Shown: positions 23,357 to 31,102 of the stretch, in pieces
Position numbering within the stretch: the stretch's first letter is position 1
How the letters are laid out: every line of letters begins with the position of its first letter
Program-made: the position numbers and the translations under genes
The notes under the pieces: generated by a model
Seen by the model: the letters and a program-made list of their open reading frames with translations, nothing else
The model's database searches: none
What the model was told of the DNA's origin: nothing
Origin: Acidaminococcus fermentans
Lineage (GTDB): Bacteria; Bacillota; Negativicutes; Acidaminococcales; Acidaminococcaceae
DNA length: 64,000 bases
Assembly: GCF_009696675.1 (NCBI RefSeq)
Contig: NZ_VULN01000005.1
Span: forward strand, 85,801-149,800
Reading direction: 5' to 3'

Positions 23357-23389
23357 AAAAAGACTGCCCCATTTCTGGAGCAGTCTTTT
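23357..23389 (-). terminator. rpsO terminator
   Basis: On the minus strand AAAAGACTGCTCC pairs with GGGGCAGTCTTTT across a 6-nt loop and runs into T residues, 14 nt beyond the rpsO stop. The ~190 nt between this and the tRNA promoter holds nothing recognisable. Confidence 0.88.
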
Positions 23390-23403
23390 CATCGCTTTTG
23401 GAA

Positions 23404-23670
23404 TTATTTCCGCAGGCCCAGTCTTTCTACAATGCTTCTGTACCGTTCGATGTTTTTCTTCATCAGGTAGTTCAGCAGGCCACGGCGCTGACCAACCATT
23501 TTCAGCAGGCCGCGACGGGAATGATGGTCCTTCTTGTTGGCTTTCAGGTGTTCGGTCAGATAGCTGATCCGTTCGGTCAGGATGGCGATCTGTACTTCAG
23601 GAGACCCGGTGTCCTGTTCGTTGATGCGGTAGGTTTCGATGAGTTCTTTCTTTCTTGCAGGCGTTAACAT
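23404..23670 (-). CDS. rpsO: 30S ribosomal protein S15
   Basis: The 88-aa product is a full-length S15: [55 protein letters not shown] and the C-terminal [14 protein letters not shown]15 binds 16S rRNA early in small-subunit assembly. The gene has its own promoter and a GC-rich leader of roughly 100 nt (about 23672-23772) that can fold. S15 genes often use the leader for feedback control; that is plausible here but unproven. A GGAGG precedes the ATG. The usual neighbour pnp is not adjacent. Confidence 0.98.
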   Translation of the reverse strand: MLTPARKKELIETYRINEQDTGSPEVQIAILTERISYLTEHLKANKKDHHSRRGLLKMVGQRRGLLNYLMKKNIERYRSIVERLGLRK

Positions 23671-23778
23671 TGTTCTTTTCCTCCTTAGTCATAGAAAAGC
23701 CCGTGGCTGCAGCTGGCGTCGGAGTGTCGCGCAGCAGCGCCAAGGTTCAAAGAATTGTGCTCTTTCAGCACGTTGGCA

Positions 23779-23807
23779 TTATAACATACTTTACAGTTTG
23801 GTGCAAG
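23779..23807 (-). promoter_or_regulatory. rpsO promoter
   Basis: The minus strand reads TTGCAC, 17 nt, then TATAAT, about 110 nt upstream of the rpsO ATG. The -35 box touches the left 18-bp direct repeat that brackets the noncoding block. Confidence 0.8.
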
Positions 23808-23823
23808 GGAAAAGGAAGGGCCG
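23806..23823. repeat. 18-bp direct repeat, left copy
   Basis: AAGGGAAAAGGAAGGGCC is identical to 24793-24810, and TTTACA lies a few bases before each copy. The pair brackets the ~1-kb noncoding block and could be a target duplication or att-like repeat. Confidence 0.75.
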
Positions 23824-23835
23824 TGTGTGTCAAGA

Positions 23836-24782
23836 AGTTCTCGGTAAAATCTTCATCACAGTATAGTTATTCATCCATGTCCGAAAGTGCAGAGTGAAGA
23901 GTGAAGAGCATGGGCCCGTAGAGGCCGCACAACCGGCGACTCGCCAGATGTACGAATCTCTGACCCCAACGATGTAGGGGGTTGCCGAAGGCAAACCCGT
24001 CCCGGCCGCCCAGAGGGCAAAAACTTCTATACCCATACACCCGCGAGGGCTCTTCGCCGGGAGGGCAGACCCGTTCGTCCCTGGCGGGAGGCTCACAGCC
24101 TATCGCCTTGCCCTGACGGTCAAAGGCTGCGGCTACGGACCAGGAAGCCGGACCCCATCGCCCGCGTGCTCCACCCCAGGAGCGACAAAACCCGATGTTG
24201 TCCCGCCGACTCCTCCTGGGCCTGCTCTCCCGGCTCCCGGGGTATCGACGTATACCCGCAAAGAGTACCAGCATAGCCGGAGGCCAAGTCCGCCCTGCAG
24301 GGGCGGGGGACCGGGCTTGCCCGGTGGTGGGGGCATGAGGTTCTGAAAGGACCGAATACCTTGACGGTGGTATGGAAACTATCTACCTGAGAGACAGCAA
24401 CGGATACTGCGGTCATCATATTTCTACTTCTGCCAGACACTCCCTTGTTTTCGGCCGGTCCTGCAAAATATCGGCTATCGCCGATGACCCCACCACCGTG
24501 CTCCGCACGGTCCCCAGCTACGGCATAAGCGACCGCCAACGCCGCTGAACGCCCCTCACAGGGCAGACTTTGGGACCGTCCTTATTACCAGTTCAGTGCT
24601 GCGGCCAACTCTGCTGCCCGTTAGAAAACCCCTTTATTAAGTTGGTGAATTTCTGATACAATGAAATCCATGGAAGACCTTCTCTCCTATCTGTAATCTG
24701 TAGTGGTGTGGTAACTAATACTATAGGATGAAGGTCTTCCTTTTTGCAAGTTTATAAGGGATTATTCATTTCACCGAGAACT
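23836..24782. other. ~950-nt GC-rich noncoding block with terminal inverted repeats
   Basis: The ends are near-perfect inverted repeats: AGTTCTCGGTAAAAT at 23837-23851 and ATTTCACCGAGAACT at 24768-24782. No open frame here looks like a protein; the available frames are rich in Pro, Gly and Arg, as expected for noncoding GC-rich DNA. Many short perfect hairpins are present, such as ACCGGGC-TT-GCCCGGT, ATCGGC-TATC-GCCGAT, ACCGTGC-TCC-GCACGGT and GGGTAT-CGACGT-ATACCC. A long hairpin with a T-run closes the right side on the plus strand. A large structured RNA or a non-autonomous mobile element would both fit. Confidence 0.6.
24672..24745 (+). terminator. Long hairpin terminator near the right end of the noncoding block
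   Basis: GGAAGACCTTC pairs with GAAGGTCTTCC, and the inner TCCTAT pairs with ATAGGA. The plus strand then reads TTTTT. It is oriented to end a plus-strand transcript coming through the block. Confidence 0.7.
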
Positions 24783-24792
24783 ATTTTACACT

Positions 24793-24810
24793 AAGGGAAA
24801 AGGAAGGGCC
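24793..24810. repeat. 18-bp direct repeat, right copy
   Basis: AAGGGAAAAGGAAGGGCC, identical to 23806-23823. It abuts the hicB stop codon. Confidence 0.75.
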
Positions 24811-24811
24811 A

Positions 24812-25159
24812 TCAGGACCCTTGCGACAGCAGATACACGCAGTACTGATTCATGCTGACTCCTTCTTCTTTGGCGTGTTCGGCCAGACGGCGGTGCAGGC
24901 TTTTGGGGATCCGCAGCTTAAACTGTCCGGAATATCCATTGGCAGATACCGGTTCAGCAATCTCCACTCCGCTTTCCAAGGCTGCGGCCAGCCACTCCTT
25001 CTTCGCATCTTTAGCATTTTTGGCAGCCTCTTCCATGGAATCACCGACCGTTATGCATCCCGGCAAATCCGGATAACGGGCCACATATCCCCCCTCATCC
25101 GGATCCGGAACGATTTCCAGCCGATAAGGAAGTGCCATATAATATTCAATCGTTTTCAT
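24812..25159 (-). CDS. hicB: HicB-family antitoxin
   Basis: This antitoxin of about 115 aa starts MKTIEYYMALPYRLEIV and has the HicB partial RNase H-like fold, DPDEGGYVARYPDLPGC and TVGDSMEEAAKNAKDA. The C-terminal SLHRRLAEHAKEEGVSMNQY is a ribbon-helix-helix DNA-binding segment that would repress the operon. It neutralises HicA by direct binding. The start was chosen behind GGAAGC and overlaps the hicA stop by 14 nt. The stop codon lies next to the 18-bp direct repeat of the noncoding block. Confidence 0.93.
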   Translation of the reverse strand: MKTIEYYMALPYRLEIVPDPDEGGYVARYPDLPGCITVGDSMEEAAKNAKDAKKEWLAAALESGVEIAEPVSANGYSGQFKLRIPKSLHRRLAEHAKEEGVSMNQYCVYLLSQGS

Positions 25160-25397
25160 TTCCAGCTTCCTCCTCCACCACCTGGCGGACCATCTCGACA
25201 TATACTTTTTTGATGGGTTCATGTTTGGGGACAGTAATGGGGTTTTTTCCAGGTTTCCTGAAAGTATAATGGCTGCTTCCGCCTCTGGGCGCACTCATTA
25301 CGTACCCATAACTCTCCAATATTTTTCTTAGTTCATCAAACCTCATGTCTTTTGATAAAGTGAATATTTTTTTCAGCAATTTTTCCCATTTAGACAT
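25146..25397 (-). CDS. hicA: HicA-family mRNA interferase toxin
   Basis: This toxin of about 83 aa has the double-stranded RNA-binding-like HicA fold, with RFDELRKILESYGYVMSAPR and the catalytic-His segment GGSSHYTFRKPGKNPITVP. HicA cleaves mRNA and tmRNA when free of HicB. The gene comes first, as in most hicAB loci, and overlaps hicB. The N-terminus (MSKWEKLLKKIFTLSKDM) is slightly longer than the family minimum, so a start at the Met before RFDEL is possible. Confidence 0.92.
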   Translation of the reverse strand: MSKWEKLLKKIFTLSKDMRFDELRKILESYGYVMSAPRGGSSHYTFRKPGKNPITVPKHEPIKKVYVEMVRQVVEEEAGNEND

Positions 25398-25412
25398 ATC
25401 GTTCCTGCCTTT

Positions 25413-25441
25413 AGTATAATTGGTACCATATATGGTGTCAA
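25413..25441 (-). promoter_or_regulatory. hicAB promoter with embedded palindrome
   Basis: The minus strand reads TTGACA, 17 nt, then TATACT. The spacer carries the perfect palindrome ACCATATATGGT (25425-25436) touching the -35 box, followed by TTGGTACCAA-like symmetry. This is where the ribbon-helix-helix part of HicB would be expected to bind. Confidence 0.82.
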
Positions 25442-25542
25442 TATCTTGTTTCCTGTTGTGTACTGTTCAACGTCTTCCCTGATATTACATAGTATGTATT
25501 TTACTATATTTGTAGAATATTTCAACTTTTCATGGTGAAGCT

Positions 25543-25640
25543 AAAAAAGACGTCAGCCTATTGGCAGTCAGCAGAGGATCCCTGCTTTCCATACCGAACA
25601 AATCTGACGTCTGCCGTCTCAAGGCCCTCAGGCCACATTT
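25543..25640. repeat. GACGTCAG palindromic repeat (family 2), copy 2
   Basis: A shorter copy, opposite in orientation to that at 19.3 kb. On the minus strand it reads GGCAGACGTCAG, TTTGTTCGG, CCAATAGGCTGACGTC and six T, directly after the racemase gene, so it probably also terminates that transcript. Confidence 0.72.
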
Positions 25641-25649
25641 GACTTTTTC

Positions 25650-26315
25650 TTATATTCCCTGCCGCACCAGGCTTTCTGCGGTGCATACGGCGGCAATGGC
25701 CGGGTCGATCACCGGGACCCCCAGTTTTTCACTAAGGGGCCTGGCCAATCCCAAAAAGGACAGGCAGCCCAGGATCAGACACTGAACTCCTTGTTCCCTG
25801 ATCAGCCTTTTTCCCTCTTCCACCAACTGGGCAAAGGCTTCTTCCCGATTGTCCCAGATGGATTTTCCCTGGAAATGGATGGCTCCGATGGCTTTGATCC
25901 GTCCAGGACCGATGCCCAAGGTAGGCAGGAACAGTTCTTTTTCCCCGATCCGGGCGGGATCACTGAGGATGACTCCCGACTGCCTGGCCACCAGGGGCGC
26001 CTGGAGCACCGAAGCCTGGGCTCCGCCCACCACTGGGATTCGGAGCCGTTCCCGGCAGGCTTCAGCCGCCGGATCAGAAAAGCAGTACAGCACCACAGCG
26101 TCACACCCATCCTGTTCCGCCTGTTTGGCCAGTTCCAGGATTTCCGGACCGGCCAGGACCACATCCGCCGCACTGTTGATTTCCACTTTTGTTTGGGTGA
26201 GACAGACCATGGACAGTTCCACATCGGGCCCCACAAACTGCTGGAGGATGCTGCAGCGCTGGGCCATGGCCTCTTCCCCCACCCCATAATCCGGATTGAT
26301 GATACGGATTTTCAT
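25650..26315 (-). CDS. Aspartate/glutamate/hydantoin racemase family protein
   Basis: This 221-aa protein starts MKIRIINPDYG and belongs to the cofactor-independent Asp/Glu/hydantoin racemase superfamily, which uses two cysteines as acid and base. The first is in VVLYCFSDPAAEA, the second in LILGCLSFLGLA, and the C-terminus VIDPAIAAV matches. This composition is closest to hydantoin or allantoin racemases. It is the last gene of a cluster with an amino-acid ABC transporter and two deacetylase-like hydrolases, which supports processing of an imported amino-acid derivative; the exact substrate is unknown. Confidence 0.87.
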   Translation of the reverse strand: MKIRIINPDYGVGEEAMAQRCSILQQFVGPDVELSMVCLTQTKVEINSAADVVLAGPEILELAKQAEQDGCDAVVLYCFSDPAAEACRERLRIPVVGGAQASVLQAPLVARQSGVILSDPARIGEKELFLPTLGIGPGRIKAIGAIHFQGKSIWDNREEAFAQLVEEGKRLIREQGVQCLILGCLSFLGLARPLSEKLGVPVIDPAIAAVCTAESLVRQGI

Positions 26316-26322
26316 AGGCACC

Positions 26323-27060
26323 TCAGGACAGGATCTTGGACAGGAATTTCTGGGCCCGTTCCGATTTGGGATGAGCGAAGAATTCCGCCGGCGGGGCGCT
26401 TTCCACCAGATAGCCCCCATCCATGAAATAGATCATGTCGGATACATCCCGGGCAAAGCCCATTTCGTGGGTCACCAGCACCATGGTAATGCCGCTTTGG
26501 GCCAGTTCCCGGATTACATCCAGCACTTCCTTTACCATTTCCGGATCCAGGGCGGACGTGGGTTCATCCAGAAGCAGCACATCAGGATGCATGGCCATAG
26601 CCCGGGCAATGGCCACCCGCTGCTGCTGGCCCCCGGAAAGCCGGCTGGGATATTCTCCTGCCTTGTCAGCCAGCCCAACTTTGGCCAAGAGTTCCCGGCC
26701 ATCTTTTTCTGCTTCTTCCCGGCTTTTCCCATTGACCACCATGGGGGCATAGGTCACGTTCCGGAGTACGGTCATGTTTTTGAACAGGTTGAAATGCTGG
26801 AACACCATCACTTCTTTTTTCCGGATGTCCGCAATCTTTATCCCCGGTGCCAGAATGTCCTGACCTTCGAAGATGATCTTTCCCCCATCAGGTTTTTCCA
26901 GCAGGTTCAGACACCGGAGCAGGGTGGATTTCCCACTGCCGGAAGGACCGATGATGGTCACCACCTGTCCCCGCTCCACCTCCAGGCTGATGTCCTTCAG
27001 GACTTCCAGACTGCCAAAATGTTTGGCCACATGTTCTACTTGGATAATGTTGTCAGTCAC
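26323..27060 (-). CDS. Polar amino-acid ABC transporter ATP-binding protein (GlnQ-type)
   Basis: This 245-aa ATPase carries Walker [17 protein letters not shown]-loop [11 protein letters not shown], signature [14 protein letters not shown], Walker [15 protein letters not shown] and the H-loop VTHEMGFA. It would energise uptake with the permease and binding protein encoded upstream. It overlaps the permease stop by 8 nt and ends 7 nt before the racemase start. Its DNA is GC-rich like the chromosome, unlike the permease that precedes it. Confidence 0.93.
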   Translation of the reverse strand: MTDNIIQVEHVAKHFGSLEVLKDISLEVERGQVVTIIGPSGSGKSTLLRCLNLLEKPDGGKIIFEGQDILAPGIKIADIRKKEVMVFQHFNLFKNMTVLRNVTYAPMVVNGKSREEAEKDGRELLAKVGLADKAGEYPSRLSGGQQQRVAIARAMAMHPDVLLLDEPTSALDPEMVKEVLDVIRELAQSGITMVLVTHEMGFARDVSDMIYFMDGGYLVESAPPAEFFAHPKSERAQKFLSKILS

Positions 27061-27709
27061 TGATACGCACCTTCTTTTCTACATATCCTCCAATGAAGGT
27101 TATTCCCATTACCAGTACGTAATAAACAACCGCAGCAATGATAAACGCTTCAAAGGCACGAAAAGTCTTTGCCTGCACAAGATCAGCCCAACGCAGGGTA
27201 TCCGCTACACCAATAACAGACACAAGACTGGAGTCTTTCAGTAAGGCAATGCTTTCATTAACCAGTGCAGGAAAGGTGTTTTTAATAGCCTGTGGCAGAA
27301 TGACATCTAGAATAAAACGATGTTTGGGTACACCTAAAGAAAACGCAGCTTCCCACTGGCCCTTGTCAACAGAAAGGATTCCCCCACGAAGAGCTTCTGA
27401 AATATAAGCGGCGGAATTCATTCCAAAGGACAGCACACCAGCCTCCAAAGCAGAAATCGTGTAGCCGGTCAATTGAGGAGTAGCAAAATAAATCAGCATG
27501 AGCTGGACCAGCAACGGCGTACCGCGAAATACAGAAATATAGAATTTAGCGAAGGGCGACAGTATCCTGTTTTTTGAAATCGTGAATAAGGCCAAGATGA
27601 AACCGCCAATGAATCCCAGGAACGTGGAAAAGAATGTGAATTTCAGCGTAATCCAAACAGCCGACGTCAATAAGGGAAAATAGGGCTCCAGCACATAAAA
27701 TTTAAACAT
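27053..27709 (-). CDS. Polar amino-acid ABC transporter permease (HisM/GlnP-type)
   Basis: This 218-aa inner-membrane permease has about five helices, the N-terminal [35 protein letters not shown], and the coupling EAA loop in EAAFSLGVPKHRFILDVILPQA. It pairs as a homodimer with the ATPase encoded downstream. The coding DNA is visibly AT-richer than the ATPase gene, and the same holds for the binding-protein and deacetylase genes upstream, which suggests a separate origin. Confidence 0.92.
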   Translation of the reverse strand: MFKFYVLEPYFPLLTSAVWITLKFTFFSTFLGFIGGFILALFTISKNRILSPFAKFYISVFRGTPLLVQLMLIYFATPQLTGYTISALEAGVLSFGMNSAAYISEALRGGILSVDKGQWEAAFSLGVPKHRFILDVILPQAIKNTFPALVNESIALLKDSSLVSVIGVADTLRWADLVQAKTFRAFEAFIIAAVVYYVLVMGITFIGGYVEKKVRISD

Positions 27710-27757
27710 GATGAACCGTCTCTTTCTTAGTCCAGGTTTAGAGAAGAAAGCCGGCTC

Positions 27758-28597
27758 TTAGAGGCCGGCATCCTTCACCATTTTTTCATAGTTTTTCGTT
27801 TGTTCTTCACCCAGATTCTTTACCAGAATCTTGTGGAATTCACCATTTTTCATCATTTCATCCAGGATTTCATTGACTTTGTCCACATTTTTGGAATCCT
27901 TTGGCAAAGCAATGCAGAAGATTTCATCCTTATCAGTGGACAATGCCAGCATATGCATTTCCAGTTCCGGATGTTCTTTGCAGAAAATAATGGCATGAGT
28001 ACCATCCACCAGTCCAGCATCCAGACGTCCATTCAATACATCCTGTACTACCAACAGAGAAGAATCAAGTTCCACTACATCAATCCCAGGGACAGCCTTC
28101 AAATCTCTTGCATAGGTAGTACCCATAGTCGTACCGGCCTTTTTCCCTTTCAGCATTTCCAGCGAAGAAAAATTTGTTCCTTTCTTGGCGATAATAGCTT
28201 TGGGTGGATAATAATAGGCCTTGGAGAAGCTGACCACTTTGCTCCGTTCATCAGTAGGAGAAAGGCCTGCCACAACCATATCAGCACGCCCGCTTTGCAG
28301 AGTCGGAACCAAGGAAGCAAATTTCATATCCTGAAACTCCACTTTCTTGCCCATTTTCTTACCAATGTATTCAGCAAGATCAATATCGATTCCTACAAAT
28401 TTTCCTGTTTTTTCATCAATAGATTGAAAAGGCGGGAATGTACAGTTGGTGGCTACTTTCAGCACACCATTGGGAGCACTGTCTTTGGCCGTATCAGCTG
28501 CCTTTTTCTGCTCTCCCCCGCATCCGGCCAGAAGAACAGAAGCAGACAGCACCATCAGCCCCATTGCAATCATTTTCATCATTTTACTTTTCATCAT
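27758..28597 (-). CDS. Amino-acid ABC transporter substrate-binding lipoprotein
   Basis: This 279-aa family-3 solute-binding protein has a signal peptide and lipobox (VLLAGCGGE). The fold is marked by KVATNCTFPPFQ, FVGIDIDLAEYIGKKMG, VAGLSPTDERSKVVSFSKAY and GTTMGTTYARDL. It delivers its ligand to the downstream permease and ATPase. The ligand-contact residues resemble those of polar amino-acid binders but do not identify one. The gene lies 29 nt after the deacetylase gene. Confidence 0.92.
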   Translation of the reverse strand: MMKSKMMKMIAMGLMVLSASVLLAGCGGEQKKAADTAKDSAPNGVLKVATNCTFPPFQSIDEKTGKFVGIDIDLAEYIGKKMGKKVEFQDMKFASLVPTLQSGRADMVVAGLSPTDERSKVVSFSKAYYYPPKAIIAKKGTNFSSLEMLKGKKAGTTMGTTYARDLKAVPGIDVVELDSSLLVVQDVLNGRLDAGLVDGTHAIIFCKEHPELEMHMLALSTDKDEIFCIALPKDSKNVDKVNEILDEMMKNGEFHKILVKNLGEEQTKNYEKMVKDAGL

Positions 28598-28626
28598 TGT
28601 ATCCCCTCTCTGGACAACTTGTCCCT

Positions 28627-29457
28627 TTATCTTTTATATTCTGGAAAGCCATTTTGTACCAACAGATAGCGGGCCACCTGTTCATCCGTGGCAATCCACG
28701 CACCATGATCTTTGGCATACCGGACAAATTCACGCAGATTACGCAAATAGCCCGGACGGCCAATATACTGCGGATGCATAACAAAATTCATAAATCCTTT
28801 TTCTTCCAGGATTCCGTCCAGTTCTTCTTCCCAGATTTGAATGAATTCTCTCCCGCTTCGCAGATTGGTATGCATGGGGGATTGAATAGTATACATGTCA
28901 TAAGCCGTATCATCATGAATACTATCCTTGGGAAGTTCCACAATAGGAACTGTCTCTCCATTAATCTGATGAAGGAACGGTCTGTCAGTATCTCTCCAGT
29001 TGGAAGAATAGATATATCCCCGTTCTTTCCATAACCATAAATGAAAATCATAAAGATACCCTTCCGGACTGCGGTTCCCCATGGGGCGCTTTCCCGTGAT
29101 GCCGGTGAGTATTTTTTCACATTTCTCCATTAGGGCATTTTCTTTTTCATAATCATCATAAGCTTCATGTTTGTATCCATGATAGGATATTTCATGCCCT
29201 TGGAAAGCAATTTCACGAATGACTTCCGGATGTAGTTCTGCTATAAATGCTGGAGTGAAAAAGGTTGCCTTGACCTGTTCTGATTCCAACATCCTTAAAA
29301 TCCGTGGGATTCCCTGGCGAACAGAATAGACTCCCCTGGACAAATTCACCGGATGATGGATATTTTCAGGATTCCGTGTAGTCCACATGGTTTCTGCATC
29401 AATATCAAAGGACAGACACAGCGCCATCTTGTAAGGTTCCGGCCAGTGATAATTCAT
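28627..29457 (-). CDS. Polysaccharide deacetylase/PuuE-like hydrolase 1
   Basis: This 276-aa NodB-fold hydrolase has CLSFDIDAETMW (metal Asp pair), KATFFTPAFIAEL, the metal-binding histidines in ISYHGYKHEAYDD, and NRSPEGYLYD. The SYHGYKH pattern is that of the PuuE/allantoinase-type and amidase-like branch rather than peptidoglycan deacetylases, and there is no signal peptide, so it should act in the cytoplasm. It overlaps the next upstream hydrolase by an ATGA. With the transporter and racemase it probably opens an amide or ureide bond in an imported compound. Confidence 0.85.
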   Translation of the reverse strand: MNYHWPEPYKMALCLSFDIDAETMWTTRNPENIHHPVNLSRGVYSVRQGIPRILRMLESEQVKATFFTPAFIAELHPEVIREIAFQGHEISYHGYKHEAYDDYEKENALMEKCEKILTGITGKRPMGNRSPEGYLYDFHLWLWKERGYIYSSNWRDTDRPFLHQINGETVPIVELPKDSIHDDTAYDMYTIQSPMHTNLRSGREFIQIWEEELDGILEEKGFMNFVMHPQYIGRPGYLRNLREFVRYAKDHGAWIATDEQVARYLLVQNGFPEYKR

Positions 29458-30326
29458 ATCTGTTCACCTCCCCTGGATTCATAGAAGTCCTTTACATAAT
29501 TTGCCACCGTTTCACAGTCTGCAATCCAGGCGCCTCTCTGCTGCATATAAAGAATTAATTTTTCCAGCATATGGATTCGGCTGACTCGACCGCTGAGCTG
29601 GGGATGGAGTTTCAGGACCATCACCTTATCACCTTCTGCCGCCAGTTCATCAAATGCATCCTGCCACTGGACATATACATCATCTGGACGCGAACTGCAT
29701 AATATGGTCGCTGAATCTGCATAAGAAAAATAATAATAGGTAAAATCATCCAGCGTCACATCAGTAGGAAGTTCTATGATTCCATTGGGAAGCTGGTATG
29801 GCCAATCGCAGTCTTTTAATGTGGAGTCATAGAGATATCCCTGTCTCTGATACAAATCCAAACTGTATTCCTGTAAGGTATCCAAAGGTCCCCGAGCCCC
29901 TGTCGGCTTTTTTCCAGAAACCTCAACAATCAGATTTTCAGCTTTCGCCAGATTTTCCTTTTCTTCCTCCATAGGAATACCCAATCGACTGTCATGCTCA
30001 TAACCATGGTATCCGATTTCCAACCCTCTGTCGGCAATTTTCTTCACCGCATCCGGATATTCTTCGATGATCTTCCCGGGAATGAAGAACGTGGCAGGCA
30101 GATGCTGCCGGTCCAGCAGAGCCAGGCACCGGTCCAGGCCTTCGTGAGGGCCGTACTGGCCCCGGGAAAAGTCAGAGAATCCGATGGTTTTCTTCCCAAT
30201 GACGGAATGACGCAAAAGTTCCGCGTCAAAATCAAAAGTCAGCATGACGGCGATCCGTTTGCCTCCCGGCCACTGGATCCCATCTCCGTTTTTCAAAGCA
30301 ATCAATAATTTCACCTTCCGTGCCAT
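29454..30326 (-). CDS. Polysaccharide deacetylase/PuuE-like hydrolase 2
   Basis: This 290-aa NodB-fold protein, paralogous to the next gene, starts near WPGGKRIAVMLTFDFDAELL and has PATFFIPGKIIEEYPD, IGYHGYEHDSRLG and ARGPLDTLQEYSL. There is no signal peptide. It is first in the cluster and shares an ATGA with the second hydrolase, so the two may form a heteromer. No good ribosome-binding site precedes the ATG, so the start is uncertain by a few codons. The first third is GC-rich and the rest AT-rich, with the change near 30.0 kb. Confidence 0.83.
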   Translation of the reverse strand: MARKVKLLIALKNGDGIQWPGGKRIAVMLTFDFDAELLRHSVIGKKTIGFSDFSRGQYGPHEGLDRCLALLDRQHLPATFFIPGKIIEEYPDAVKKIADRGLEIGYHGYEHDSRLGIPMEEEKENLAKAENLIVEVSGKKPTGARGPLDTLQEYSLDLYQRQGYLYDSTLKDCDWPYQLPNGIIELPTDVTLDDFTYYYFSYADSATILCSSRPDDVYVQWQDAFDELAAEGDKVMVLKLHPQLSGRVSRIHMLEKLILYMQQRGAWIADCETVANYVKDFYESRGGEQI

Positions 30327-30355
30327 AGTATAGGAATCTGATTGGAATAAAGGTT

Positions 30356-30361
30356 ATTATA
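30356..30361 (-). promoter_or_regulatory. Possible -10 box of the hydrolase-transporter operon
   Basis: TATAAT on the minus strand, 29 nt upstream of the hydrolase 2 start. The -35 region is poor (no clear TTGACA at 16-18 nt). Confidence 0.45.
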
Positions 30362-30433
30362 GCACAGATAAGAAAAAGTTGTGCATATTTTTTCATGAAT
30401 TATGAATACATATAATTTCGTGTATCATTTATT

Positions 30434-30475
30434 ACAAAAAAAAGAAGCTGCCTGCTTGTTACGCAGACAGCTTCC
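30434..30475 (-). terminator. Terminator of infC-rpmI-rplT
   Basis: On the minus strand GAAGCTGTCTGC pairs with GCAGGCAGCTTC and is followed by eight T, 11 nt after the rplT stop. Confidence 0.92.
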
Positions 30476-30486
30476 TGATTTCTCTC

Positions 30487-30840
30487 TTACAGAGCAGCCT
30501 TGGCAGTTTCCACCAGTTTGGCGAAAGCAGCGGCATCGTTTACAGCCATGTCGGCCAGGACTTTCCGGTCCAGCACAACGCCGGCTTTGGTCAGGCCGCA
30601 GATGAAACGGCTGTAGCTCAGGCCGTTGGCCCGGGTGGCAGCGTTGATCCGGGCGATCCACAGCTGACGGAATTCGCGTTTCTTGGCTCTTCTGTCACGA
30701 CGGGCATACATCAGGCCCTTCATGACGGTTTCATTGGCTTTTTTGAACAGCTTGCTCTTGGAACCTCTGTAGCCTTTGGCCAGCTTCAGGATATGTTTAT
30801 GACGTCTATGGGCAGTTACGCCGACTTTAATTCTTGCCAT
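30487..30840 (-). CDS. rplT: 50S ribosomal protein L20
   Basis: The 117-aa protein is a full-length L20: [55 protein letters not shown] and [12 protein letters not shown]. It binds 23S rRNA early in assembly and in Firmicutes also represses the infC operon by binding the leader. It is last in infC-rpmI-rplT. Confidence 0.98.
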   Translation of the reverse strand: MARIKVGVTAHRRHKHILKLAKGYRGSKSKLFKKANETVMKGLMYARRDRRAKKREFRQLWIARINAATRANGLSYSRFICGLTKAGVVLDRKVLADMAVNDAAAFAKLVETAKAAL

Positions 30841-30886
30841 TGTTTATTTCCTCCTTGGAATCTCTGAAATCTCTCAAACAGTGAAA

Positions 30887-31084
30887 TTATGCGTACGGCA
30901 GCATCTTGGCTACACGTTCGTGGTCGGTCTTGTGGACCAGACCCGCTTTACGCAGGTTTCTCTTACGGGTAGGAGATTTGTGTTCCAGGATGTGGCTCCG
31001 GAAAGCTTTACCACGTTTGAATTCACCGGTAGCGGTGGCTTTGAAGCGTTTAGCAGCAGATCTGCGGGTTTTCATTTTCGGCAT
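30887..31084 (-). CDS. rpmI: 50S ribosomal protein L35
   Basis: This 65-aa protein has the L35 signature [20 protein letters not shown] and the basic tail [14 protein letters not shown]. It is the middle gene of the infC operon, 46 nt before rplT. Confidence 0.98.
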   Translation of the reverse strand: MPKMKTRRSAAKRFKATATGEFKRGKAFRSHILEHKSPTRKRNLRKAGLVHKTDHERVAKMLPYA

Positions 31085-31102
31085 GATTGGACATCCTCCT
31101 TG

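Noticed and set aside
23867..24539. Overlapping frames of 70-140 codons in the GC-rich noncoding block
   Set aside because: They are Pro/Gly/Arg-rich, lack family features and ribosome-binding sites, and occur on both strands.
23836..24782. RNase P RNA, tmRNA or a group II intron in the noncoding block
   Set aside because: The conserved RNase P core (GAGGAAAGTCC), the tmRNA tRNA-like ends and an intron domain V could not be found by eye.
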